Assembly: GCA_036389675.1 (NCBI GenBank) | Contig: DASVWI010000021.1 | Span: 493,544-557,543, forward strand | DNA length: 64,000 nt | Direction: 5' to 3' | Source of the DNA: DASQYE01 sp036389675 | Lineage (GTDB): Bacteria; Acidobacteriota; Blastocatellia; Pyrinomonadales; Pyrinomonadaceae | In this document: positions 43,069-51,268 of the stretch, piece after piece | Position numbering within the stretch: position 1 is the stretch's first letter | Layout: each line of letters begins with the position of its first letter | Notes under the pieces: generated by a model | Seen by the model: only the letters and a program-made list of their open reading frames with translations | Database searches by the model: none | Told to the model about the DNA's origin: nothing | Made by a program: the position numbers and the translations under genes

Positions 43069-44448
43069 CTATTTTGACTTTCCCCCAGAGCCGTTATTTG
43101 ACAGGAAATTCTCCATGAATTTGGTGGAAAACTGGCCCGCCTGGAAAGCCGGATCATTCATAATCTTGATGTGCAGGGGAATCGTCGTCCGTATACCCTC
43201 GACGACCATCGCCCCGAGAGCGCGCCGCATGCGCGCAATTGCCAGCTCGCGCGTGCGCGCGTGGACGATCAGCTTGGCGATCATCGAATCGTAGTAAGGC
43301 GGCACGGTGTAGCCCGGGTAAGCAGCCGTATCGACACGCACGCCGGGGCCGCCCGGAAGGTTGAAGGCCGTGATCAGACCGGGCGAGGGCACGAAAGTCT
43401 CAGGGTGCTCGGCGTTGATGCGACACTCGATTGCGTGCCCGACGATGGGCACGTCCGACTGCGTGTAGCCAAGCTCCTCGCCCTGCGCAATCCTGATCTG
43501 GTTACGCACGATGTCGAGCAGCGTGACCATCTCCGTGACCGGATGCTCGACCTGTATGCGCGTGTTCATCTCCATGAAGTAGAAGCGCTCGTCTTCGTCA
43601 AGGAGAAACTCGAAAGTGCCCGCGCTCGAATAGCCTATGCGCTTGCAGGCGGCGACCGCCGCATCACCCATCTTCGTCCGCAGCTCAGGAGATAGCACGG
43701 GCGACGGGGCTTCCTCTAAAAGCTTTTGATGACGGCGCTGGATGGTGCATTCGCGCTCGCCCAAGTGTATGCAGTTGCCGTGCTCGTCCGCGAGCACCTG
43801 AATCTCTATGTGGCGCGGTCGCTCAATGTAGCGCTCGATATAGACATCACCGTTCTTAAAGGCCGCGGCTGCTTCATTCGAGGCAGTCTCAAGGGCTGGG
43901 CCAAGCTCCTCTTCTGTGCGGACGATGCGCATGCCGCGCCCGCCGCCGCCCGCCGCCGCCTTGACGATCACGGGAAAGCCTATCTCGCGCGCCAGCGTGA
44001 GCGCTTCCTCCTCGTCTTCCAGCGGCTCGGGGCTGCCCGGCAGGATGGGCACGCCCGCCTCCTGCATGGCGCGGCGCGCTTGCACCTTATCGCCCATCAG
44101 GCGTATGACCGCAGGGTTTGGGCCAATGAACTTGATGTTGCAGGCTTCGCAGATTTCGGCGAAGTAGGCGGATTCGGCGAGGAAGCCGTAGCCCGGGTGG
44201 ATGGCGTCCACGTTGGTTATCTCGGCGGCGCTGATGATGGCCGGGATGTTGAGGTAACTCTGGGCCGAAGGCGCTGGGCCAATGCAGTAGGCTTCGTCGG
44301 CGAAACGGACGTGAAGCGAGTCGCGGTCGGCCACGCTATGCACGGCGACGGTCTTAATACCCATCTCCTTGCACGTCCAGATAATCCGGCACGCGATCTC
44401 GCCGCGATTGGCGATCAGTATTTTACGAAATTGACGCGTACCAGTCAT
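43069..44448 (-). CDS. accC: Biotin carboxylase subunit of acetyl-CoA carboxylase
   Basis: This 459-residue enzyme carboxylates the biotin on AccB with ATP and bicarbonate. ATP-grasp motifs are VKAAAGGGGRGMRIV and MEMNTRIQVEHPVTEMV. The N-terminal block is KILIANRGEIACRIIWTC. It is directly downstream of accB, with a B-type heptamer palindrome between. The biotin carboxylase and carrier genes lie in the usual pair. The carboxyltransferase genes accA and accD are not in the window. Confidence 0.98.
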   Translation of the reverse strand: MTGTRQFRKILIANRGEIACRIIWTCKEMGIKTVAVHSVADRDSLHVRFADEAYCIGPAPSAQSYLNIPAIISAAEITNVDAIHPGYGFLAESAYFAEICEACNIKFIGPNPAVIRLMGDKVQARRAMQEAGVPILPGSPEPLEDEEEALTLAREIGFPVIVKAAAGGGGRGMRIVRTEEELGPALETASNEAAAAFKNGDVYIERYIERPRHIEIQVLADEHGNCIHLGERECTIQRRHQKLLEEAPSPVLSPELRTKMGDAAVAACKRIGYSSAGTFEFLLDEDERFYFMEMNTRIQVEHPVTEMVTLLDIVRNQIRIAQGEELGYTQSDVPIVGHAIECRINAEHPETFVPSPGLITAFNLPGGPGVRVDTAAYPGYTVPPYYDSMIAKLIVHARTRELAIARMRRALGAMVVEGIRTTIPLHIKIMNDPAFQAGQFSTKFMENFLSNNGSGGKSK

Positions 44449-44453
44449 AACAA

Positions 44454-44541
44454 CAGTGACCAGTGACGAGCGGCAAGTGATGAGTTAAAGACAAGAGTTT
44501 CTCAGCTTGTCACTCGTCACAGGTCACTGGTCACTGCTTTC
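44454..44541. repeat. Heptamer palindrome, GTGACNN family (copy B1)
   Basis: The left arm CAGTGACCAGTGACGAG is complemented by four right-arm units (GTCACTC GTCACAG GTCACTG GTCACTG). The loop contains AAAGACAAGAG. The right end CTGCTTTC touches the accB stop codon. Confidence 0.85.
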
Positions 44542-45225
44542 TCATCTCTTGATGCCAAAGAGGGGCTGGCCGTACTCGACGGCCTGGCCGTTTTCAACGT
44601 AAATCTTGGCGACTTCGCCTTGTGTTTCCGCCTGAATTTCGTTCATCAGCTTCATCGCTTCGATAATGCAGACGACCATGTCGGGGTCGACGTGGCTGCC
44701 CAGCCGGACGAAAGGCTCGGCTGTCGGCGATGGCGAGCGATAAAACGTGCCCACAATCGGCGAAGTGATGATGTGAAGTCCCGCTTCTTCGGCGGCCTCC
44801 TGCGCGCTCCGTTCCGTCGCGGCGGCAGCCGCCTTCTCCGCTTCGGAGGATTGCGTCGCCTGCTCTGCCGTGGCGGCCTGAGCGGGCGAAGCGGCGATGG
44901 TCGGAGCAGCATGCTGGATTGCCTGTTCCGCCGGTGCTGCTGCTGCCAGGGCGGCGGCGACCGCCTGCGGCGCAAGCTCGCGGCGCAGGCGAACGCGTAT
45001 GCCTTCGCGCTCCAACTCGAAATCGGTGAACCCGTGCTGTGCGATCAGCTCGACAAGCTCGCGCAGCTCATCGACGTTGAGCAGGGCTTCGGGCCGGCGC
45101 TGCTGCTGCTGCTGCGGCTGGTGGCGACGACGCCCGCGATCACGCGGGCCACGATCCGTGCGCTCTTCCCTGTTCGACTTAGGCGAACGTTCTTCATTAG
45201 GTTGCTGCGTCTCTTGGTCGCTCAT
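44542..45225 (-). CDS. accB: Biotin carboxyl carrier protein of acetyl-CoA carboxylase
   Basis: This 227-residue protein ends with the biotinyl domain, with biotin on the Lys of EAMKLMNE. The standard PIVGTFYRSPSPTAEPFV precedes it. The N-terminus is a Gln/Arg-rich lead, then LLNVDELRELVELIAQHGFTDFELEREG, and an Ala/Glu-rich linker (PAEQAIQHAAPTIAASPAQA) separates this from the carrier domain. It lies upstream of accC. The spacer to rplQ on the other side (45226-45440) holds a hairpin. Confidence 0.97.
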   Translation of the reverse strand: MSDQETQQPNEERSPKSNREERTDRGPRDRGRRRHQPQQQQQRRPEALLNVDELRELVELIAQHGFTDFELEREGIRVRLRRELAPQAVAAALAAAAPAEQAIQHAAPTIAASPAQAATAEQATQSSEAEKAAAAATERSAQEAAEEAGLHIITSPIVGTFYRSPSPTAEPFVRLGSHVDPDMVVCIIEAMKLMNEIQAETQGEVAKIYVENGQAVEYGQPLFGIKR

Positions 45226-45300
45226 TATTTTTCCGCTCCGAGCCGCCTCACTTGCCTAAAACCAGCGCCCGTTCCCGCTCCTTTCATCGAACAAAGCGAA

Positions 45301-45346
45301 GAGCCCCAATTATTCCCGTACATTTGCCGACGGTAAATCGGGGCTC
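45301..45346 (-). other. Hairpin in the accB-rplQ spacer
   Basis: GAGCCCC (45301-45307) pairs with GGGGCTC (45340-45346), extended inward by a few pairs. On the transcribed strand there is no clean U-run, so it may be an attenuator or a 3'-end structure of rplQ. Its role is unproven. Confidence 0.35.
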
Positions 45347-45440
45347 GCGGTCGGCTCTTTTGCGCGTTCTCGCCTCTCTCAGGTTAGGGAGAGGCATGGC
45401 GCGCCACAGGGCTCGATTGATTCAACTCTGCGCTGAGGAA

Positions 45441-46175
45441 CTAATCCGTCTCTTTCTCTGCGGCTGTCTGTTCCGTCTTCTTTGCGCGCCGACCGCCCTT
45501 CGGCTTTTGATCTTCCGTCTGCTCGTCCACGGGGGTCTTGCCGCTTCCGCGCGCCTGCGTAGTCTCTTCCTTCTCGAAGGTCTTGTCGGCCTTCTTGCCT
45601 GCACGACGCCCGCCCTCAGCCGCTTTCGTCTCGCTGGCTTTGGCGCTCTTCTTCTTACCGGAGGCGGCAGACTTGGCCCTCTTATTGGCGGACTCTATGG
45701 CTTCGCGCTCGCGCGGGTTATCCACCAACTCTATGATCGCAAGCTCGGCGTTGTCGCCGTCGCGGCGGCCCAGCTTGATGATGCGCGTGTAACCGCCCGG
45801 ACGATCTTTGAAGCGCTCGCCCAGCTCGTCAAAGAGCCGCTTGAGGGCCAGCACGCCAGCCGTGCGCGGGGCACGCGCCTGACCGCGACGGCCCGCAGAC
45901 GGAGCCTGCTGGCGATTGCCGGAATGGAAGAATGATGCCGCCTGACGACGAAGGTGAACGGCCTGCACGCCGGCATCGTCGCCCTCCAAAGTCTGAGCCC
46001 GGCGCGAGAGCGTGATGACGCGCTCGACGAACGGGCGCAACTCCTTGGCCTTCGGCAGCGTCGTGACGATGCGCTCGTCGTGCGCGTTGATCAGTGAAGT
46101 CGCGAGGTTACGCAGCATGGACATGCGGTGCGCGGTCGTGCGGCCAAGTTTGCGATGTGCCTTTAAGTGTCTCAT
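45441..46175 (-). CDS. rplQ: 50S ribosomal protein L17, with internal insertion and long C-terminal tail
   Basis: This 244-residue protein is about twice the usual length (about 120). Core motifs are MRHLKAHRKLGRTTAHRMSML, then LFDELGERFKDRPGGYTRIIK and AELAIIELV. Residues 84-107 (SGNRQQAPSAGRRGQARAPR) are an insertion in a loop. Residues 153-244 are a Lys/Ala/Glu-rich tail. It is the last gene of the alpha cluster, after rpoA. Confidence 0.95.
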   Translation of the reverse strand: MRHLKAHRKLGRTTAHRMSMLRNLATSLINAHDERIVTTLPKAKELRPFVERVITLSRRAQTLEGDDAGVQAVHLRRQAASFFHSGNRQQAPSAGRRGQARAPRTAGVLALKRLFDELGERFKDRPGGYTRIIKLGRRDGDNAELAIIELVDNPREREAIESANKRAKSAASGKKKSAKASETKAAEGGRRAGKKADKTFEKEETTQARGSGKTPVDEQTEDQKPKGGRRAKKTEQTAAEKETD

Positions 46176-46180
46176 ATGCC

Positions 46181-46275
46181 GATTCCGGATTTTAGATTTT
46201 GGATTTTGGGTTAGCGAGCCGGATTGAGCGAGACTAAGAGCCTGTCTTTCAATCTAAAATCCAAAATCCAAAATG
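46181..46275. repeat. Heptamer palindrome, GATTTTG family (copy D2)
   Basis: The left arm GATTCCG GATTTTA GATTTTG GATTTTG faces right-arm units AATCTAA AATCCAA AATCCAA. The loop holds GACTAAGAGCCTGTCTTTC, which resembles loops of the G-rich family. It fills the rplQ-rpoA spacer next to the rpoA stop. Confidence 0.85.
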
Positions 46276-46278
46276 GTC

Positions 46279-47331
46279 TTATTCTTCTTCGTTGTCTTCG
46301 TAGTCGCTCAGGTCGCCGTCGCGCCCGCCCGTGCCCGGAATCGGATTGCCCTGCGCGTCAAACTCCATGCCGAAATCCAGACCCATTCCGTTGAGGATGT
46401 CTTTGATCTCGTTGAGGCTCTTCTTGCCGAAGTTCTTGGTCGCGAGCATCTCGCGCTCCGAGCGTTGAACCAGATCGCGTATGGTGCGAATGTCAGCGTT
46501 CTTCAGGCAGTTGTAAGAGCGAACCGATAGCTCCAGCTCGTCCACGGAGCGATCGAGCTGATCGTTGCGCGGCAGCGGCGGTCGCTCCATGTTGGCGTAG
46601 GCGAAGTCGTCCGTGTCCTCTTCAAAGTTGATGAAGATGGACATGTGATCCTTGATGAGCTTGGCGGCCAGGCCAATCGCGTCATCAGGCTTGACGGAGC
46701 CGTCCGTCCAGACTTCTATCGTCAGCTTGTCGAACTCCGTATTCTGTCCGAGACGCGCGGCCTCGACCGTGTAGTTGACCTTCTTGACAGGCGTATGAAC
46801 CGAGTCAACCGGAATATACCCGAGCGAGAGGTCTTCGTCGAAGTTGCGCTCGGCGGAGACGTAGCCGCGCCCGCGCTTTAAGCGCATCTCGATGCGCAAG
46901 CTCCCGCCCTCGCTAACGGTGGCGATGTGGACGTTCGGGTCAAGGACTTCCACGTCGGCATCTGCCTCGATGTCGCCGGAGGTGACTTCGCCCGCGCTAT
47001 CCTTCGTGATCGTTAGCGTCTTCGCCTCATTACCATGGAGCTTGAACGGAACCTGCTTCAGGTTCAGGATGACATCGGTGGCATCCTCGACCACGCCGTT
47101 GATCGAAGAGAACTCGTGCTCGACGCCCTCTATCTTGACGGCGGTGATGGCCGCGCCTTCAATCGAAGATAAGAGCGCACGGCGCAGAGAGTTGCCCACG
47201 GTCGTACCGAAGCCACGCTCGAACGGCTGAGCGGAAAAGCGCCCGTAGCGCTCGGTCATCGTGTCTGTGTCAGCCGCCAGACGGCGCGGCATTTGAAAGC
47301 CTGTCCAGAGATTATTTTGATCCATAGCCAT
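46279..47331 (-). CDS. rpoA: DNA-directed RNA polymerase subunit alpha
   Basis: This 350-residue protein has the N-terminal dimerisation domain (FGTTVGNSLRRALLSSIEGAAITAVKIEGVEHEF, given in part) and the C-terminal domain (DELELSVRSYNCLKNADIRTIRDLV, KKSLNEIKDIL). It recruits beta and beta-prime and contacts UP elements and activators. A short acidic tail (DGDLSDYEDNEEE) is added. It lies between rpsD and rplQ in the alpha cluster, as in most bacteria. Confidence 0.98.
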   Translation of the reverse strand: MAMDQNNLWTGFQMPRRLAADTDTMTERYGRFSAQPFERGFGTTVGNSLRRALLSSIEGAAITAVKIEGVEHEFSSINGVVEDATDVILNLKQVPFKLHGNEAKTLTITKDSAGEVTSGDIEADADVEVLDPNVHIATVSEGGSLRIEMRLKRGRGYVSAERNFDEDLSLGYIPVDSVHTPVKKVNYTVEAARLGQNTEFDKLTIEVWTDGSVKPDDAIGLAAKLIKDHMSIFINFEEDTDDFAYANMERPPLPRNDQLDRSVDELELSVRSYNCLKNADIRTIRDLVQRSEREMLATKNFGKKSLNEIKDILNGMGLDFGMEFDAQGNPIPGTGGRDGDLSDYEDNEEE

Positions 47332-47394
47332 AATATTTCGGTTCGGAAGTGAATCCTTTAAACATGCACGAGCGGCCTCGCTCGCTCGCGGCGT

Positions 47395-47422
47395 GCGCCA
47401 ATCCTTCAGGGCGGATTGGCGC
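47395..47422 (-). other. Hairpin in the rpoA-rpsD spacer
   Basis: GCGCCAATCC and GGATTGGCGC form a 10-bp perfect stem with an 8-base loop in the 125-bp spacer. It could be an mRNA regulatory structure or a weak terminator. No U-run follows. Confidence 0.5.
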
Positions 47423-47456
47423 TTGCCCGGCGCGTGCGCGGCACGCTTTCCTTCGG

Positions 47457-48098
47457 TTACTTGCTATAAAGCTCTACGATCAACTGCTCATTGATCGAGC
47501 GGTCAACATCGGAGCGCGTCGGAAGACTGGCGATACGCACGCTCATGTCAGCGCCGTCCACGGGCGCAATCCATGAGGGACGACCGCGCCCGGCAGCCGT
47601 CTGCCAAGCGCCTTCGACGTGCGGATTCTTACGGCTCGCTTCCTTGATGGTGATGGTGTCGCCCTGCTTAACCTGGAAAGAAGGGATGTCGACCTTGCGC
47701 CCGTTGACTTCGACGTGACCGTGATTGACGAGCTGGCGCGCCTGACGACGCGAGGTCGAAAAGCCCGCGCGATAGACGGCATTGTCCAGACGGCGCTCAA
47801 GCAGGAACAGGAGGTTCTCGCCCGTGATGCCCTTCTGGCGCGCGGCCCTCTCGAAGTAGTTGCGGAACTGGCCTTCGAGGATAAAATAAATGCGTTTGAC
47901 CTTCTGCTTTTCGCGCAGCTGCTGGCCGTAGCCGACCAGCGCTTTGCTGCGACGCAAAGAGTTGCCGTGCTGTCCGGGCGGCTGCGTGCCGCGCTTCTCA
48001 ATCGGGCAGGAGGGCTTATAGCAACGGTCGCCCTTGAGGAAAAGTTTTGCACCTTCGCGGCGGCACAAACGGCACACCGCATCTCTATACCTAGCCAC
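47457..48098 (-). CDS. rpsD: 30S ribosomal protein S4
   Basis: This 213-residue protein begins MARYRDAVCRLCRREGAKLFLKGDRC, which includes a zinc-type Cys set (C-x2-C and C...C). The S4 domain signature LDNAVYRAGFSTSRRQARQLVNHGHV and the RYRGYG-like core follow. S4 binds 16S rRNA early in assembly and often represses its operon. The spacer on the rpsK side is 194 bp and contains the B2 repeat. Confidence 0.97.
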   Translation of the reverse strand: MARYRDAVCRLCRREGAKLFLKGDRCYKPSCPIEKRGTQPPGQHGNSLRRSKALVGYGQQLREKQKVKRIYFILEGQFRNYFERAARQKGITGENLLFLLERRLDNAVYRAGFSTSRRQARQLVNHGHVEVNGRKVDIPSFQVKQGDTITIKEASRKNPHVEGAWQTAAGRGRPSWIAPVDGADMSVRIASLPTRSDVDRSINEQLIVELYSK

Positions 48099-48207
48099 TT
48101 CGGTTTTTGCCTCCAGTCTATCTAACTACTAGACGGAAAAGTTTACAGGCTCGGCGCGCGCTATTTCCGAAGCGGCGGCTCAGCCCTTCATCCTTTAGGT
48201 TAAAAAA

Positions 48208-48292
48208 ACAGTGACAAGTGACGAGCGGCAAGTGACGAGCATGGAACAAGCATTTATCTTGTCACTCGTCAGTTGTCACTCGTCACTGTCTT
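48208..48292. repeat. Heptamer palindrome, GTGACNN family (copy B2)
   Basis: GTGACAAGTGACGAG units on the left and GTCACTCGTCAG, GTCACTCGTCACTG on the right form a long imperfect stem. The loop is AT-rich (ACAAGCATTTATCTTG). It lies next to the rpsK stop. Confidence 0.85.
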
Positions 48293-48694
48293 TTACACTC
48301 TGCGACGCTTGGGCGGGCGGCAGCCGTTGTGCGGAATGGGCGTCGTGTCGCGAATGGTCGTGACGCGAATGCCGGCATTATTGATCGCGCGAATGGCCGA
48401 TTCACGACCACCGCCCGGCCCTTTAACGCGCACTTCGCACTGCTGCATGCCTGCCTCTTTAGCCTTGTTGGCGGCCTCGTAAGCCGCCTGCTGCGCGGCA
48501 AAGGGAGTGCCTTTGCGCGAGCCCCTGAAGCCGCGCGCGCCCGAAGAGGACTGCGCGATCAGGTTGCCTTCCAGATCGGTGATCGAGATCAGCGTGTTAT
48601 TAAAAGACGCCGCGATGTAAGCGATCCCGTTCGGAATATTCTTCTTCTCTTTCTTGCGAAAGACCTTCTTTTTTCCGCCTGTTGCTTTTGCCAT
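48293..48694 (-). CDS. rpsK: 30S ribosomal protein S11
   Basis: This 133-residue protein has the S11 core (GIAYIAASFNNTLISITDLEGN, ARGFRGSRKGTPFAAQQAA) and ends NGCRPPKRRRV. S11 contacts the 16S platform. It lies between rpsM and rpsD in the alpha cluster. Confidence 0.98.
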   Translation of the reverse strand: MAKATGGKKKVFRKKEKKNIPNGIAYIAASFNNTLISITDLEGNLIAQSSSGARGFRGSRKGTPFAAQQAAYEAANKAKEAGMQQCEVRVKGPGGGRESAIRAINNAGIRVTTIRDTTPIPHNGCRPPKRRRV

Positions 48695-48703
48695 AATCTT
48701 AAA

Positions 48704-48773
48704 TTCAGGTGTCGGGGGTTTCGGGGTTCAGTCAGAGCCTTTGCTCGGCCACTGATACCAGTCCCCTGTTTTT
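48704..48773. repeat. Heptamer palindrome, GGGGTCN family (copy C11)
   Basis: The left arm CAGGTGTCGGGGGTTTCGGGG meets a right arm of CCCCTG type. The loop contains AGTCAGAGCC and ACTGATACC. The right end is CCCCTGTTTTT beside the rpsM stop. Confidence 0.75.
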
Positions 48774-49157
48774 CTACTTCTTGCCCGGGGCTTTCTTCTT
48801 CGCGATGGTGGCGCGACGCGGCCCCTTGCGCGTACGGGCATTGGTATGAGTCCGCTGCCCGCGCACGGGTAAGCCGCGACGATGACGCAAGCCGCGATAA
48901 GCGCCGATGTCCATCAGGCGCTTGATGTCCATCTGGATACGCTTGCGCAAATCACCCTCGATCTCGCCCTGCCCATCGATGATGGAACGTATGCGACCAA
49001 GCTCGTCCTCGTTCAAATCCCTGACGCGCGTGTCCACATTCACCTGCGCCTCTTGCAGGATAGAGGTCGCGCGCGAGCGTCCGATGCCGTAAATATAAGT
49101 GAGGCCAATCTGTGCGCGTTTGTTCGGCGGAAGATCAACTCCAGCTACACGAGCCAT
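48774..49157 (-). CDS. rpsM: 30S ribosomal protein S13
   Basis: This 127-residue protein has the S13 signature (ARVAGVDLPPNKRAQIGLTYIYGIG, YRGLRHRRGLPVRGQRTHTNART, given in part). S13 links the 30S head with tRNA and the 50S. It lies next to rpsK, with rpmJ just upstream. Confidence 0.98.
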   Translation of the reverse strand: MARVAGVDLPPNKRAQIGLTYIYGIGRSRATSILQEAQVNVDTRVRDLNEDELGRIRSIIDGQGEIEGDLRKRIQMDIKRLMDIGAYRGLRHRRGLPVRGQRTHTNARTRKGPRRATIAKKKAPGKK

Positions 49158-49221
49158 GTTCTATTTCTCTCCAACTCTTTAAGAATTTGCGACCGTCAGA
49201 CCCGACGCTCTCAAATTACAG

Positions 49222-49335
49222 TTATCCCTGTCGTTGTTTATGCTTCGGATTGGTGCAGATCACCCTGACCACGCCCTTGCGGTGAATGATCTTGCAGTTA
49301 TCGCACATCTTTTTGACTGAAGCTCGTACTTTCAT
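49222..49335 (-). CDS. rpmJ: 50S ribosomal protein L36
   Basis: The 37-residue product MKVRASVKKMCDNCKIIHRK is followed by GVVRVICTNPKHKQRQG. It has the Cys-Cys-Cys-His zinc set (C11, C14, C27, H32) of the zinc-binding L36 type. The frame is short. It is real because sequence, size and place (between infA and rpsM) all match L36. Confidence 0.95.
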   Translation of the reverse strand: MKVRASVKKMCDNCKIIHRKGVVRVICTNPKHKQRQG

Positions 49336-49368
49336 CTCGTTCGGCCCTAGCCCTTCGGTTTCCGGTCT

Positions 49369-49590
49369 CTATTTATAGCGGTAAGTGATCCGACCGCGAT
49401 TGAGGTCATAAGGTGAAAGCTCGACAAGCACGCGGTCGCCGGGAAGAATACGGATGAAGTGCTTACGCATTTTGCCAGAGATGTGCGCGAGCACCTGGTG
49501 CTGATTATCCTCTAATTCAACGCGAAACATCGCGTTCGGCAAGGTCTCCAAGACCTTCGCCATGACTTCTATCGCTTCTTCCTTCGCCAT
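49369..49590 (-). CDS. infA: Translation initiation factor IF-1
   Basis: The 73-residue OB-fold protein starts MAKEEAIEVMAKVLETLP at the ATG 49590, with AAGG just upstream. It contains FRVELEDNQHQVLAHISGKMRKHFIRILPGD (given in part) and ends SPYDLNRGRITYRYK. The frame is open further upstream into map, but those residues do not fit IF-1. IF-1 binds the 30S A site. Confidence 0.96.
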   Translation of the reverse strand: MAKEEAIEVMAKVLETLPNAMFRVELEDNQHQVLAHISGKMRKHFIRILPGDRVLVELSPYDLNRGRITYRYK

Positions 49591-49679
49591 ACCTTCATAA
49601 ATGTTAAATTTGCCTTCACCGACAAACTGTGAATAATAACATGCGAGGGGGTCTTTGCCAAGTCGGCGGGCCGCTCCCC

Positions 49680-50465
49680 TCAAACACTCGCCACCACGGA
49701 CTCCTGCCTTTCGGCCATGGAAACGCGGGTCAGGACTTCCGGGCCGTTTTCCGTGATCGCGATGGTGTGCTCGCTGTGGGCGCTGGGCCGCCCGTCCAGT
49801 GTCACCACCGTCCACCCGTCCTTGAGCACCCGCGTAAGGTGCGTCCCCACATTTACCATCGGCTCGATGGCGAAAACGTACCCGTTTTTGATCTTCACGC
49901 CCTTGCCGGGCGTCCCGTAATTAGGGATTTGCGGGTCTTCGTGCATGCGGCGACCGATGCCATGCCCGACGTAATCGCGCACGACCGAGTAGCCATGTGC
50001 CTCTGCGTGGCCCTGCACGGCCCAGCCTATATCGCCCAGATGTTTCCCTTCATGGCACTGCGAGATGGCGCGCTCAAGGCACTCTTCGGTGACGCGAATC
50101 AGCTTGAGCAGGTCTTCGGAGACGCGTCCGACGGGGACGGTGATGGCCGTATCCCCGACAAACCCTTCGAGCGTCGCCCCACAGTCTATGGAGAAGATGT
50201 CGCCCTCTTTCAGCTTGTAGGCCGAAGGGAAGCCATGCACGACCTGTTCATTGACGGAAGCGCAGATCGAAAAGGGATAGCCGTGATAGCCCTTAAAGGT
50301 CGGCAGAGCCCCGGCATCGCGGATCATCTTTTCCGCCGCGCGATCTACTTCGAGGGTCGTCAACCCGGGCGCGACCATCTCTCGCAACGCCTGTAGGACG
50401 CGCCCGACCAGTTGACCGGCGGCGCGCATCTTCTCCAACTCTTTTCTGGACTTTCCGATAATCAT
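49680..50465 (-). CDS. map: Methionine aminopeptidase type I
   Basis: This 261-residue protein has the pita-bread metal ligands: Asp in SIDCGATLEG and GFVGDTA, His in GHGIGRRMHE, Glu in FAIEPMV, and Glu in SEHTIAIT. It removes initiator Met. I start at the ATG at 50465 (MIIGKSRKELEKM). An earlier ATG at 50495 lies inside the B3 heptamer repeat and would give a repeat-encoded lead (MPLVTCHC). Confidence 0.95.
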   Translation of the reverse strand: MIIGKSRKELEKMRAAGQLVGRVLQALREMVAPGLTTLEVDRAAEKMIRDAGALPTFKGYHGYPFSICASVNEQVVHGFPSAYKLKEGDIFSIDCGATLEGFVGDTAITVPVGRVSEDLLKLIRVTEECLERAISQCHEGKHLGDIGWAVQGHAEAHGYSVVRDYVGHGIGRRMHEDPQIPNYGTPGKGVKIKNGYVFAIEPMVNVGTHLTRVLKDGWTVVTLDGRPSAHSEHTIAITENGPEVLTRVSMAERQESVVASV

Positions 50466-50471
50466 AAGAAA

Positions 50472-50548
50472 ACAGTGACAGGTGACGAGTGGCAAGTGAC
50501 GAGCAGGAAGGTTTTTGACTGGTCACTGGTCACTGGTCACTATCTTTT
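50472..50548. repeat. Heptamer palindrome, GTGACNN family (copy B3), supplying the Adk C-terminus
   Basis: The left arm has GTGACAG GTGACGA units. The right arm is GTCACTG GTCACTG GTCACT (at 50521-50540). On the minus strand the right arm is read as the last codons of adk (IVTSDQ then TGA at 50523-50525), so the repeat extends into the gene. The loop holds AAGGTTTTTGACT. Confidence 0.85.
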
Positions 50549-51179
50549 CAATGTCCCTGTAAATCTCTTCCGGGTCGCGCGTGCCATCGACGCGGTGCAG
50601 CAGACCTTCCGTCTCGTAATACTCAAGCAGGGGGCGCGTCTGCTCCTCGTAGGTGCGTAGGCGGGCTTGCACCGTGTCGGGGTTGTCGTCGGCGCGATGC
50701 TTAAGCTGCGCCTCCGGGTGAAGGTCGCAAACGTTATCCGCTTTGGGCGGCTTGAAGTAGATATTGTAGATTTCACCGCAGACGGGGCAGGTGCGCCGTC
50801 CCGTCATACGTTTTTCAAGCAGCTCAAGCGGCACATCCACCACAATCGGCTGAATCGCTTTGCCCTGCTCGACGGCCAGCTTTTCGAGCATCGCGGCCTG
50901 CGCGGGCGTGCGCGGGAAGCCGTCCAGAATGTAGCCGTCCTTACAATCTTCAAGCCCTGTGCGCTCGCGCACGACCCTTATCGTCAATTCGTCGGGGACG
51001 AGCGAACCGGCCTCCATGATCGCCCGAACCTCTTCGGCAAGGGGCGTCCGCTGCTCCTTGAGCGCCCGGAACATGTCGCCCGTCGAAATCTGCGGCAGTC
51101 GCAGGCGCTCCTGAAGCAGACGCGCCTGCGTCCCCTTCCCCGCACCCGGAGCACCCATGACGACGATAATCCTATTCAT
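50523..51179 (-). CDS. adk: Adenylate kinase
   Basis: This 218-residue enzyme balances AMP, ADP and ATP. It has the P-loop GAPGAGKGTQARLL, the AMP-binding FPRTPAQA, and a zinc LID with Cys set (CPVCGEIY, then VCDLH). The C-terminus ends VTSDQ, encoded by the B3 repeat, and other adk genes do not share this ending. It sits in the secY-adk-map-infA order. Confidence 0.97.
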   Translation of the reverse strand: MNRIIVVMGAPGAGKGTQARLLQERLRLPQISTGDMFRALKEQRTPLAEEVRAIMEAGSLVPDELTIRVVRERTGLEDCKDGYILDGFPRTPAQAAMLEKLAVEQGKAIQPIVVDVPLELLEKRMTGRRTCPVCGEIYNIYFKPPKADNVCDLHPEAQLKHRADDNPDTVQARLRTYEEQTRPLLEYYETEGLLHRVDGTRDPEEIYRDIEKIVTSDQ

Positions 51180-51180
51180 A

Positions 51181-51268
51181 AGACAAGGGTCAGGGGGTCA
51201 AGGGGTCAGGGGGCGGTCAAAGCCGGTCTTTCAACGGCCCCCAACCCCTGACACCCGGCCCACGCTTT
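51181..51268. repeat. Heptamer palindrome, GGGGTCN family (copy C1)
   Basis: The left arm has GGGTCAGGGGGTCAAGGGGTCAG. The right arm has CCCCTGACACCC. The loop holds CGGTCAAAGCCGGTCTTTC. The right end CGCTTTTT lies beside the secY stop. Confidence 0.8.

Noticed and set aside
49591..49815. Extended N-terminus for IF-1
   Set aside because: The extra residues do not match IF-1 and come from antisense-like, Arg-rich sequence overlapping map. The ATG at 49590 gives the exact family length.
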